A stretch of DNA of 64,000 nt. Origin: Lysobacter sp. yr284 (GTDB lineage: Bacteria > Pseudomonadota > Gammaproteobacteria > Xanthomonadales > Xanthomonadaceae). The stretch lies in contig NZ_FNPT01000005.1 in NCBI RefSeq assembly GCF_900107375.1, positions 309,506-373,505 of the forward strand. Direction: 5' to 3'. The position numbers and the translations under genes are program-made. The notes under the pieces are model-generated. The model was not told the origin of the DNA, made no database searches, and saw nothing but the letters and a program-made list of their open reading frames with translations. Positions 20,887-28,401 of this stretch are shown here, one piece after another (within the stretch, counting starts at the first letter, position 1; every line of letters starts with the position of its first letter).

Positions 20887-21384
20887 TCAGGCGCGCGGCG
20901 GGCGGCGGCGCACGCGTCCGTGCAGGAACGAGCGTGCGGGATCGACGGTGAATGCGTGCGCGACCGCGGTCCGGCCCAGCAGCATCGGGAAGCGCATGCC
21001 GCGACGATCCGCCAGGTTCATGTCAATTTCGCGCTCGCTGCCGGCCAGACTCAGCACGGTGCGGATGAACACGCGGCGGGTGCGGTGGCCGCCGGAATCG
21101 GTGACCTCGCGCTCGTCGGCCACCGGCGCGAGCGCCTCGACCTCGCCGCTGCCGACCGCGCCCGGGCGCAGGCGGAAGCCGACCCACGGCGCGCCGGCCT
21201 CGACGAAACGCCATTGCGCGTCCACGTGCAGGGCCGAGCTGCGCGCGCCGGTGTCGATCTTGGCGCGCACCGCGGCGATGCCCAGCACCGGCAGGGCGGC
21301 GTACTCGCGCCAGCCCAGGACGATCGGCGCAGGGCCGGACAGGCCCGCGGCGGGCACCGGCGAAGACAGGATCGGGGAAGACAT
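20887..21384 (-). CDS. rimB: RimB-like ATP-dependent zinc protease family protein
   Basis: A 165-residue protein with the retropepsin-like signature [12 protein letters not shown] (about residues 47-58) and the C-terminal [13 protein letters not shown] motif, both typical of the family annotated as ATP-dependent zinc proteases/RimB. The start ATG at 21384 is chosen because GGAGG lies eight bases upstream; an earlier start would add 16 residues. In Pseudomonas, RimB acts with RimK in S6 modification. The gene order here supports the same role. Confidence 0.85.
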   Translation of the reverse strand: MSSPILSSPVPAAGLSGPAPIVLGWREYAALPVLGIAAVRAKIDTGARSSALHVDAQWRFVEAGAPWVGFRLRPGAVGSGEVEALAPVADEREVTDSGGHRTRRVFIRTVLSLAGSEREIDMNLADRRGMRFPMLLGRTAVAHAFTVDPARSFLHGRVRRRPPRA

Positions 21385-21733
21385 CGCACCTCCGTTGTGG
21401 CGAACGCTGAAAGGACTCGGGGGCGACAACAAGAGACGACGGCGGCGGCTTCGCGGCCGCGCGCCGGCCGGTCCGCAGCGGGTGCGGAAGCCGCCCGTGG
21501 CTGCGATGCGATGCGCGGCGGCGGACGGGCCGACGCGACCGGGCGCGCAGTCTAACTCGGCCGCATTGCGAGCGTCGATGCGTTCGTTGCGGCGGCGGGA
21601 GGGAATGATTTTTTTACATCGGCCGGCGCGCGGCGCGGCCTGCGAACCTGACCGATTCAGCCACGCCGGCGCCCCGGCGCGCCGCCAGGATTCGCGCCGC
21701 GAACGTCGGCGCGCACGCGCGGACCGCGCCGGA
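21385..21733. other. 349-bp intergenic region
   Basis: Divided between the leader of the rimBK unit and the 3' side of the next minus-strand gene. A run of seven T residues in GGAATGATTTTTTTACATCG (about 21603-21622) follows a G+C-rich stretch and may be part of a promoter or weak terminator. No gene is supported. Confidence 0.4.
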
Positions 21734-22411
21734 TCAGTTGCGGCAGTTGCGCCGTTCCTCTTGTACTTCCTGCGCCACCGCTTCGGCGCCGAGCACGGCC
21801 AGCTCGCGGATGTTCTTTCGCGTCTCCTCGCAATCCGACGGACCGCCGCCGCCGAACAGCAAGCCGATCTGCCCGACCGTGGACGCGATCGAACGCGGCG
21901 GCCGCATGCGGAAGCGCTGCGCGCCCTGCCCCGGCAGGACCGGCACGCGACTGGCGAAAGGCTTGGCCGGCGCCGACGGCGGCGCGTCCCAGGGCGCGCG
22001 CGCGGCCGGGCCGGCGGCGGGCGCGACCGGCGCCGGCGGCGCGGCGCCCAGGTCCACTGCGGTCAGGCCGGCATCGGCCTCGTCGGCGGGCACAGCGGCT
22101 TCGACCGGCAGGCGCGCAGGCGGCGGCGGACGCGCCAACGCGGACCGCGCCGGCGCACGCGCAGCCGCCGGTTGCGCCGCCGCGTCCTCGCGCGGCGCAG
22201 GCTCGGCCGCAGGCGGCAACCACACCAACGTCAACGCCTGCGCGTCCACGGCCGCGCTGCGCGGCATCAACGCCTTGCCGGCCAGCCAGAACAGCGCGGC
22301 ATGGAACGCCGCCACCGCCGTCCACGCCAGTATCGATTCGCTGCGCGAAACCTCGCGCGCCGCGCGACTGCGCACTGCCGGCGCGGTGCGCGCCCACTGC
22401 TCCGCCTGCAT
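21734..22411 (-). CDS. Membrane-anchored Ala/Pro-rich protein of unknown function
   Basis: A 225-residue protein with one N-terminal membrane segment (about residues 25-50, ILAWTAVAAFHAALFWLAG), then a long Ala/Pro/Arg-rich linker (about 65-150). A C-terminal periplasmic-looking part contains two cysteines (SDCEETRKNI and RRNCRN) that may pair. The architecture resembles TonB-type energy transducers, but the TonB C-terminal fold is not recognisable. AGAGGA precedes the start at 22411. Probably envelope-associated; function unknown. Confidence 0.72.
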   Translation of the reverse strand: MQAEQWARTAPAVRSRAAREVSRSESILAWTAVAAFHAALFWLAGKALMPRSAAVDAQALTLVWLPPAAEPAPREDAAAQPAAARAPARSALARPPPPARLPVEAAVPADEADAGLTAVDLGAAPPAPVAPAAGPAARAPWDAPPSAPAKPFASRVPVLPGQGAQRFRMRPPRSIASTVGQIGLLFGGGGPSDCEETRKNIRELAVLGAEAVAQEVQEERRNCRN

Positions 22412-22566
22412 TCCTCTTCCATCCCTGCGAGTCGTGCGAACCGCGCGAGTGTGCGCACAAGCGCGGGCGCTCGCGAGTACCGGGCGCTGCGCGCAGTTGC
22501 CCGGCGTTCAAGCAGCGCGCGCCGCGCGCCACCCAACGACGCCGGTCCGCCGCAAGCGAGCCGGCC

Positions 22567-22947
22567 TCAGCCGGCCATCGCCAGCGGCAGGTTGTGGCCG
22601 ATCCGCCACAGCACGCCGGACGGATCGGTCAGGACGAAATCGCGCAGCCCCCAGGGCCGGTCCTGCGGCGGTTCCAGGCACACGCCGAAGCGTTCGACCA
22701 CGCCGGCGGCGAGCGCCTGCGCGTGCCAGTCGTCGGCGTTCTCCACCAGCAGGTGCATCATGAAGTTGCCGGCGTGCTCGGGCACGTAGAAGCGCTGCAA
22801 CAGGAAACTGGTGTTGCCGTGGCGCACATAGGCCAGTTCGTCCGACGACCACGGCACCTCGAACCCCAGCGCCAGGTAGAACGCCTTGGCGCGTTCGAAA
22901 TCGCGTGCGGGAACGAAGGCTTTGATCTCGACGGCGGTGAGGTTCAT
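22567..22947 (-). CDS. VOC-superfamily (glyoxalase/bleomycin-resistance fold) protein
   Basis: A 126-residue protein with one pair of beta-alpha-beta-beta-beta modules. It opens with VEIKAFVPARDFERAKAFYL and ends with WGLRDFVLTDPSGVLWRIG, the usual VOC C-terminal metal or ligand strand. The VOC metal-site Glu/His positions are not clearly kept, so catalysis is uncertain. It is transcribed away from the next gene. A second VOC gene lies 1.1 kb away. Confidence 0.82.
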   Translation of the reverse strand: MNLTAVEIKAFVPARDFERAKAFYLALGFEVPWSSDELAYVRHGNTSFLLQRFYVPEHAGNFMMHLLVENADDWHAQALAAGVVERFGVCLEPPQDRPWGLRDFVLTDPSGVLWRIGHNLPLAMAG

Positions 22948-23070
22948 GCGCGGTGTCCGGCCGGAGGCAGCCGCGAGCATGGGCCGGTGCGGCGGCGCGA
23001 TCAATCGCGCCGCCGCTATCATCCGCGAGCCGCCGGCGCGGGCCGGCCCCACGAATCGCTTGGCACGCCC

Positions 23071-24006
23071 ATGACCGCCACCGACCTCACCGCGCTCCTG
23101 CTCGACGCGCTCGGCCAGCGCATCGACGACCCCGCCGCCGCGCGCCTGGCGCAGGCGATGGGGGTCAAGCCGTTCAAGAACGCCACGCCGGGCAACAGCG
23201 TGCATATCGGCAACCGCAAGCTCGGCCTGGAAGTGGCCGCCACCGCGCAGATCGTCAACCGCGCCTATTTCCCGCCGCGCAAGGACGGCCGTCGCTGGGT
23301 GTCGTGGGTGTCGCACGCCTTCGTCTATCCGAACTACCGCGGCTCGCTGCCGGCGGGATTCGACTGGTCGCTCGACGACGCCGCGCTGCGCGCGCGTTTC
23401 CGCCGCCGCGTCGAAGGCGGCCTGGAGGAAGTGCGCTACGCCCTGCTGCCGCCGCGCGAAGGGCTGGAAGCGAAGGCGACCCTGGACCAAGACCGCGACC
23501 GACCGCTGCATCTGCTGATACGCGTGGCCGAAGAATCGGACTACGCCACGATCTACCCGGGCGGCGACCCCGCGCACTCGGTCGAAGACGGCTTCTTCGC
23601 CGCCTGGTGCGCGCTCAACGACGTGCTGCGCGCCGGCCGCCTCGACGCCGACGCCCTCGCTGCGCTGCGCGAACGCAGGACCACCCCGCTCGGGTTGTTG
23701 TCCGGCACGCTCGGCGGCCTGCTGTGGCAGGACGACGTGCGCCCGCGCCACGCATCGTTCTGCCACGCCTACGCCAAGCGCCTGATGGCGCCGGACGCGG
23801 CCAGCGCCCTGCACGACGTGCGCGAGCTGTTCGGCGACGCCAATTACTGGCGCAAGGCCGGCGAAGCGATGACCGAAGACAGCTGGGAAAACTTCGACCG
23901 CATCGCGCCGCGCTATTCGCAGCGGCTGGCGCAGTGGCAGCGCGGCGAGATCCGTTCGACCGTGGATCGGTCGCAACGCGACGGCGCCGACGCGGATCGC
24001 GACTGA
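23071..24006 (+). CDS. Protein of unknown function, 311 residues
   Basis: Soluble, no signal peptide. It has three recognisable stretches: GNRKLGLEVAATAQIVNRAY near 48, a Trp-rich RRWVSWVSHAFVYPNYRG near 74, and a C-terminal DANYWRKAGEAMTEDSWENF near 272. Codon use and G+C content match the neighbours and the reading frame is clean, so it is a real gene. I do not recognise the family. It is flanked by two VOC genes, both on the opposite strand. Confidence 0.78.
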   Translation: MTATDLTALLLDALGQRIDDPAAARLAQAMGVKPFKNATPGNSVHIGNRKLGLEVAATAQIVNRAYFPPRKDGRRWVSWVSHAFVYPNYRGSLPAGFDWSLDDAALRARFRRRVEGGLEEVRYALLPPREGLEAKATLDQDRDRPLHLLIRVAEESDYATIYPGGDPAHSVEDGFFAAWCALNDVLRAGRLDADALAALRERRTTPLGLLSGTLGGLLWQDDVRPRHASFCHAYAKRLMAPDAASALHDVRELFGDANYWRKAGEAMTEDSWENFDRIAPRYSQRLAQWQRGEIRSTVDRSQRDGADADRD

Positions 24007-24037
24007 CCCGCCGGCCGCGCTTGCCAGCGCCGCCGCG

Positions 24038-24397
24038 TCAGCCCGCGTCGGTGGCGAAGCGCAGACGGTTGCCGTCGGGATCGGTCACCAGCATCTCGCG
24101 ACTGCCCCACGGCGTGTCTTGCGGCGCCTCGGTCGGCGTCACCGCGTTGGCGAGGAACCGGCGGTGGCACTCGTCCACGTCCGGCACGATCAGATACACC
24201 GCGCCGCCGACTTCGCAATCGCCGGCGTGTTCGGTCAGGAACAAGCTCTGGCCTTCGCGGGTGATCTGCAGGAACAGCGGGAACCCCGGCTCGAACTGGT
24301 GCTGCCAATCGACGCTGAAGCCCAGCCCGTCGACATAGAACGGCAGGCTGCGCCCGGCGCTGAGGATGCGCAGTTGCGGGATGACGGTCTGGCGCAT
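24038..24397 (-). CDS. VOC-superfamily (bleomycin-resistance-like) protein
   Basis: A 119-residue single-domain VOC protein: MRQTVIPQLRILSAGRSLPF at the start and WGSREMLVTDPDGNRLRF at the end. The size and the Trp-Gly-x-Arg-Glu motif are those of bleomycin-binding and glyoxalase-like dimers. Actual ligand unknown. The start at 24397 leaves a 115-base gap to the upstream NTF2-like gene, on the same strand. Confidence 0.83.
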   Translation of the reverse strand: MRQTVIPQLRILSAGRSLPFYVDGLGFSVDWQHQFEPGFPLFLQITREGQSLFLTEHAGDCEVGGAVYLIVPDVDECHRRFLANAVTPTEAPQDTPWGSREMLVTDPDGNRLRFATDAG

Positions 24398-24512
24398 GCG
24401 GACGCTCCTGGAAGATGAGGCGACAATGGCGAGAGGCCGCCGCAGTGTCGCACCCTCGCGCGCGCGATGCCGCCGCCGCGGGTTCGCCGCCGATTGCCGC
24501 CTCGCGGCCGCG

Positions 24513-24914
24513 TCAGCCCGCCGGGCCTTCCGCCTTGACGTAGACCTCCTGCCACAGCTCGACCAATCCCGACCCATCGAACTTCAACAGCAGCATCGCC
24601 TCGAAGCGATCGACCGACCCGTCGCGCCGGTCGACGCGGGCGCCCATGACCAGGACTACCGACGCCTCGTTCGCCACCACCTCGTGCACCTGGTAGTCGA
24701 TGGCCGCGATCGTGCGCCGGAACCCGTCGAGGAATTCCTTGTAGGTACGCCGATCGGCCTCATAGGTCCGCCCGTTGGCCTTGACCACCAACCGTTCCGC
24801 GAACCGCTCGCCGACGGCGACCTCGCTCAAGTCGCTGTCGTGGGTCAGGTGCGCGCGGTTCCAGTCCAGGAGGCCGAGCGCCCAGGCTGCGTTCGCATCC
24901 GCTTTCGATTGCAT
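24513..24914 (-). CDS. NTF2/SnoaL-like small protein
   Basis: A 133-residue protein with the cone-shaped NTF2-like pattern: an N-terminal helix (ALGLLDWNRAHL), the RRTYKEFLDGFRRTI segment and a strand-rich C-terminal half ending ELWQEVYVKAEG. It is probably a small ligand-binding or isomerase-like protein; no catalytic residues can be assigned. It may share a transcript with the downstream VOC gene. Confidence 0.75.
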   Translation of the reverse strand: MQSKADANAAWALGLLDWNRAHLTHDSDLSEVAVGERFAERLVVKANGRTYEADRRTYKEFLDGFRRTIAAIDYQVHEVVANEASVVLVMGARVDRRDGSVDRFEAMLLLKFDGSGLVELWQEVYVKAEGPAG

Positions 24915-25256
24915 GTTCGTCCTGAGCGATCCGATCCAGGCCTCATCATAGTGGGACCTCGGACGGCTCAAGCGCCGCGGACTTGGCCGATTGCGGCGGC
25001 ATCGCGCCGTGGCGGCCCTGCCGCGGCGAGTCCGGGTCGCGCGCCTCAACGGCGTTGCGCGTACTGCGCCGTCACCGGCGCCTGGACGTGCCGATACGGC
25101 TTGCAGATCATCTCGAAGGCCTCGTTGCGGTCGTCGCCGGCAACGCCAGGAAAATCGCTAACGCGCCTACAGGCGAGTCGTCGAAAAGTGTGTGGCAAGG
25201 CTGGGATGGCGCTTCCTGATCGATCCGGCACGTTGCGCGCCAGGGAAGCGAGAAGA
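24915..25256. other. 342-bp intergenic region with a possible gene remnant
   Basis: Nothing is firmly supported. A minus-strand frame at 25046-25231 could encode 61 residues containing EAFEMICKPYRHVQAPVTAQ, which looks protein-like, but there is no ribosome-binding site or convincing start. It may be a decayed gene end between the NTF2-like gene and the tRNA. Confidence 0.35.
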
Positions 25257-25331
25257 TGGAGCGGGTGATGGGAATCGAACCCACGCTAGCAGCTTGGGAA
25301 GCTGCAGTTCTACCATTGAACTACACCCGCG
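25257..25331 (-). tRNA. tRNA-Gly (anticodon CCC)
   Basis: The minus strand reads GCGGGTGTAGTTCAATGG for the acceptor and D arm. The anticodon loop is TTCCCAA in a GCAGC/GCTGC stem, and the T arm contains GGTTCGATTCC. The 7-bp acceptor stem GCGGGTG/CACCCGC is perfect, with discriminator T and an encoded CCA. The layout is that of E. coli glyU. A CATAAAC likely serves as the -10 element at about 25344-25350. Confidence 0.97.
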
Positions 25332-25419
25332 TCGGGTCGAAGTTTATGCCGCGGCGGCGCGGGAGGCAAATCGGGGCGGGCAAGGTGCGAGTGCGGGGCC
25401 GGCCGCCGCGGCGATGAAA

Positions 25420-25498
25420 GCGTCGGGCTTGAAGGCCTTCCCACAACGGCATGCAAGCTTCGGCCGCTCTTGTGGATGGGCCTTCGGGCCCGATGCTT
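25420..25498. repeat. Family-1 arms in divergent order
   Basis: A right-type arm (CGTCGGGCTTGAAGGCC then TTCCCACAA, 25420-25446) comes before a left-type arm (TGTGGATGGGCCTTCGGGCC, 25470-25490). This is the reverse of the usual order, as if two units had lost their outer halves. Confidence 0.6.
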
Positions 25499-25545
25499 CC
25501 GGCTCCGGTCGCCGGTCCCGCAACGACGGTCGCCGCCGAGCCTGC

Positions 25546-25580
25546 AAAAAAAGAAACCGGGCCTCGCGGCCCGGTTTCCC
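25546..25580 (-). terminator. Terminator of the autotransporter gene
   Basis: On the minus strand, GAAACCGGGC, a short loop and GCCCGGTTTC are followed by TTTTTTT. It lies about 50 bases after the stop codon. Confidence 0.9.
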
Positions 25581-25630
25581 ATCGCTTCAAGATCGAACGC
25601 CGACAGCCCCAAGGGCCGCCGTCGCCGGCG

Positions 25631-27445
25631 TCAGAAACCGCCGCCGAGCTGCGCGAACACGGTGGTGTTGTTGCCGCCGTCCTGGTTGACGGTGGCGCTG
25701 GCGCCGAGGTTGGCGTCCAGGCCGAACAGCTTGGTGCGCACGCCGAACAGGAAGGTGCCGTAGTCCTGGTCGAACTGGCGGTTCTTGACCGAGTACCAGC
25801 CGGTGCCCGGCAGGCTCTGCAGGCGCGCCTGCGCGTTCTTGGGCGCGTCTTCGAACTCGCGGTCCAGGGTGAGGCGGGCGTAGGGGCGGAAGGTCTCGCT
25901 GTAGGTGTAGTTGACTTGGTAGCCGACGCTGCCGATCAGCGAGTCGTAGCTCTGGTCGGGGTAGGCCAGCGAGGTCGACAGGGTCGGGTCGCTTTCGGCG
26001 AATCCGTCGATGTCGATGCGCTGGGCGACCACGCCGAGCACCGGGCCGTGACGCAGGGCTTCGCCGAACTCGTAGCCGGCGTTGACCGCGGCGGTGACGT
26101 TCTTGCCGTCGGTGGAGCCGTGGTGGTTGCGGGTGGCGATGCCGAGGTTGGCCTTGCGGTCGATGTCCAGGTCGAGCTTGGTGTAGCTCAGCTGGCCGTT
26201 GACCCAGGCGCGCTCGCCGTACCAGCCGATGAAGCCGCCGATGCTGGCTTCCTTCTGCTCGAATTCGCCGTTGCGCAGGCCGAAGTCCTGCTTCTGCTGG
26301 CCGTAGCCGAGGAAGCCGCCGAACACCAGGTTGCCGCGGGACCAGTCCAGGCCGCCGGTCAGCGCCGGGCCGGCGCCGTCGTAGACATCGCCGTGGCCGT
26401 AGCGCTGGAAGTCGCCGCGCAGGCTGCTCCACCAGCGCATGCCGTCGCCGTCGGGACGCTCGGCGTGGCTGGCGACCTGGTCGGCGCGGGCGCGGCCGGT
26501 CATCGAGGCCGAGTTCGGCAGCACCGCGATGAAGCGCGGGGCTTCCAGCACCGAGACCGCGTAGTCGGCGAGGATCTGGTGCGAGCGCGAGGACGGATGC
26601 ACGCCGTCGGCGAAGGCGTAGGAGTTCGGCGCGTCCGGCGCGGCGTAGTTCGCCGGGCTGCAGGTGACCGAGGACGCGGTGATCTGCGGGTTGCAGGCGG
26701 TGCCGGTGACGTTGCTGATGCCGAACGGCGCCGGGTTGTTCGCCACTTCGCGGATCAGGTTGAAGGTGTCCAGCGGGATGAAGCGCAGGCCGGCCGCGCT
26801 GAGGCCGCCGTAGAGCGCGTTGTTGTAAGTGGTGGCGAGCTGGCTGCCGGCCGCCATCTGCGCCGGGCCGCCGGCGCGGAACTGCGGGGTCGAGCCCAGG
26901 TCGGGGATGTTCGGCACCAGGATGTACTCGGCGCCGGCATTGTTGAGCGCGGCGACCACGCCCACCTGCGCGGTCACCGCCGCGCCGATGGTGGCCTGCG
27001 CCGGCGCGCCGCCGGCGACCGCGAACAGGTCGTTGGCGCCGCCCCACACGGTGTACAGGGCGCTGGGATCGGCGCGGCCGCCGTTGGCGGCGAGGTACTT
27101 GGTGGTCTGGGTCGCCAGCGAATCGATCGGGCCGAGCGCGCCGGCGGTGTTGGTGCCGGTGCGCGCGCCGCCGACGGCGTAGTTGGTGCCGCCCTGGTTG
27201 TCGCTGGCGGCGCTGGTGCCGTAGTAGTCGGCCAGCCATTCCGACCAGACCAGGCCCGGGTTGGTGGTGAAGCGGCCGATCAGCGCGCCGTTGGGGCCGA
27301 CCGCCTGGATCAGGGCCGGACGGAAGTGGCCGGAATCGGTGAGGCTGTCGCCGATGAAGACGGTCTGCGAATAAGGGCCGCCGGCGAAGGCCGGGGCGGC
27401 GGCCAGCGCCAGGGCGGCGGCCAGCGCGGTACGAGCGGTTTTCAT
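25631..27445 (-). CDS. GDSL esterase/lipase autotransporter (EstA-like)
   Basis: A 604-residue type Va autotransporter. The signal peptide is residues 1-22 (TALAAALALAAAPAFA). The GDSL passenger (about 28-310) has the nucleophile Ser in FIGDSLTD, the Asn of block III in VWGGANDLF, and the catalytic Asp-x-x-His in DGVHPSSRSHQ. The C-terminal 12-strand beta-barrel (about 330-604) ends in Phe, as outer-membrane proteins do. It displays an esterase on the cell surface, as EstA does in Pseudomonas, where it affects rhamnolipids and motility. The start ATG at 27445 is chosen at the signal peptide. Confidence 0.93.
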   Translation of the reverse strand: MKTARTALAAALALAAAPAFAGGPYSQTVFIGDSLTDSGHFRPALIQAVGPNGALIGRFTTNPGLVWSEWLADYYGTSAASDNQGGTNYAVGGARTGTNTAGALGPIDSLATQTTKYLAANGGRADPSALYTVWGGANDLFAVAGGAPAQATIGAAVTAQVGVVAALNNAGAEYILVPNIPDLGSTPQFRAGGPAQMAAGSQLATTYNNALYGGLSAAGLRFIPLDTFNLIREVANNPAPFGISNVTGTACNPQITASSVTCSPANYAAPDAPNSYAFADGVHPSSRSHQILADYAVSVLEAPRFIAVLPNSASMTGRARADQVASHAERPDGDGMRWWSSLRGDFQRYGHGDVYDGAGPALTGGLDWSRGNLVFGGFLGYGQQKQDFGLRNGEFEQKEASIGGFIGWYGERAWVNGQLSYTKLDLDIDRKANLGIATRNHHGSTDGKNVTAAVNAGYEFGEALRHGPVLGVVAQRIDIDGFAESDPTLSTSLAYPDQSYDSLIGSVGYQVNYTYSETFRPYARLTLDREFEDAPKNAQARLQSLPGTGWYSVKNRQFDQDYGTFLFGVRTKLFGLDANLGASATVNQDGGNNTTVFAQLGGGF

Positions 27446-27945
27446 CAATGCACTTCCTTGCTTCTCATGGGGCTTGCGGTGGCGGCGCCCGCGGCCCGGG
27501 AACGGGCGGCGCGAGCGCCGGACAGGCGTGCTTCCGGCGGTGGGCGCAGCGCATACGGCAGCGCATGGCGACGGATGGCGCGAATCGAAACACGGTGACG
27601 GCGAGGCTGGCAAGGCGCAGCGCGGCAAAGCCGCGGGCGCGCGCGCCGGCTCCCGGCGGCGGATTATGCGCCCGACGGCGCGGATGCACCGGGGCCGGAG
27701 GTCACGACGCCGGCACGGGCGGGAGGCGGCGGCGCGGGTTCCGGCGCCGGCAGGCTCGGCGGCGCGGCCGGGTTGTTGCCGGGCTTGGCGGTTGCGGCGG
27801 CGCCGCGGCGCAACCGTTGGCGCGCCGCGGCAGCGCCCGACGCGGCGAATGCAGGCGCCGCGCGGGCTGGCGCTGCGCGCGCCGGACGCGGTCGCGGCGG
27901 GCCGCGCGGCTGGCCGCGCCGCGCGGCAGCGGCGACAATGCCGGC
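27446..27945. other. 500-bp intergenic region before thiS
   Basis: Extremely G+C-rich. The left part is the promoter side of the autotransporter. In the right part a minus-strand frame ending at 27664 encodes an Ala/Pro-rich string (PSLPAPEPAPPPPARAGV), but it has no credible start and is probably composition-driven. CACAAT/GACAAT-like hexamers precede thiS. No gene is supported. Confidence 0.4.
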
Positions 27946-28146
27946 ATGAATATTCTGCTCAATGGCGAAGCGCGCGCCCTGGTCGCGCCGGTCACCCTGG
28001 TCCAGTTGCTCGCGGCCGAGGGCCTGGGCGAGCGGCGGGTCGCGGTGGAGATCAACGGCGAGATCGTGCCGCGCGGGCGCCATGGCGAGACGCTGCTGGC
28101 CGAAGGGGACAAGGTCGAGATCGTGCACGCGCTGGGCGGCGGCTGA
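27946..28146 (+). CDS. thiS: ThiS sulfur carrier for thiazole synthesis
   Basis: A 66-residue ubiquitin-like protein, MNILLNGEARAL to HALGGG. The C-terminal Gly-Gly is adenylated and thiocarboxylated, and the sulfur is passed to ThiG to form the thiazole of thiamine. Size is canonical. A GACAAT hexamer ends 8 bases before the start codon, so the transcript may have almost no leader. The partner thiG is 6.3 kb downstream on the same strand, behind a three-gene opposite-strand insertion. Confidence 0.93.
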   Translation: MNILLNGEARALVAPVTLVQLLAAEGLGERRVAVEINGEIVPRGRHGETLLAEGDKVEIVHALGGG

Positions 28147-28183
28147 GGGCGGCGTCCGGTTGCGGCTTGTTGAGACTCGCTGC

Positions 28184-28283
28184 CTGTAGCTGCGGCGCGA
28201 GCCGCGACCGCGGGGTTGCGCGGGACGAGGGAACTTCCGCCGTGAATGCAGTGGCGCGGTCGCGGCTTGCGCCGCGCCTACAC
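28184..28283. repeat. Family-2 inverted pair
   Basis: CTGTAGCTGCGGCGCGAGCC with GCGACCGCG (28184-28212) faces CGCGGTCGCGGCTTGCGCCG with CGCCTACAC (28255-28283). The arms can form a long hairpin between the convergent thiS and phosphoesterase genes and may act as a shared transcription end. Confidence 0.75.
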
Positions 28284-28401
28284 GGGCTGCGGGCGGGATC
28301 GTCGTCGCCGGCGGTTGCGCCATGCGAGATCGGACATAGGTTCCGGTTTCGCCGGAATCGATGGCGATTTCGCTCCCGCTCTCCCCTGCGAACCCGCAGG
28401 C

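Noticed and set aside
21657..22532. Alternative 291-codon minus-strand frame over the Ala/Pro-rich membrane protein
   Set aside because: The 225-residue frame has a ribosome-binding site, a membrane segment and a plausible C-terminus; the alternative is Arg/Gly-rich without features.
25046..25231. 61-codon minus-strand frame next to tRNA-Gly
   Set aside because: Contains a protein-like stretch but no Shine-Dalgarno or domain; too short to support as a gene and kept only as a remark on the intergenic region.
25257..25331. Integration (att) site at the tRNA-Gly gene
   Set aside because: No duplicated tRNA 3' end, integrase or mobile-element genes are seen nearby.
27664..28323. Minus-strand frame of 219 codons upstream of and across thiS
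   Set aside because: Overlaps thiS completely, Ala/Pro/Arg low complexity, and no start signal.
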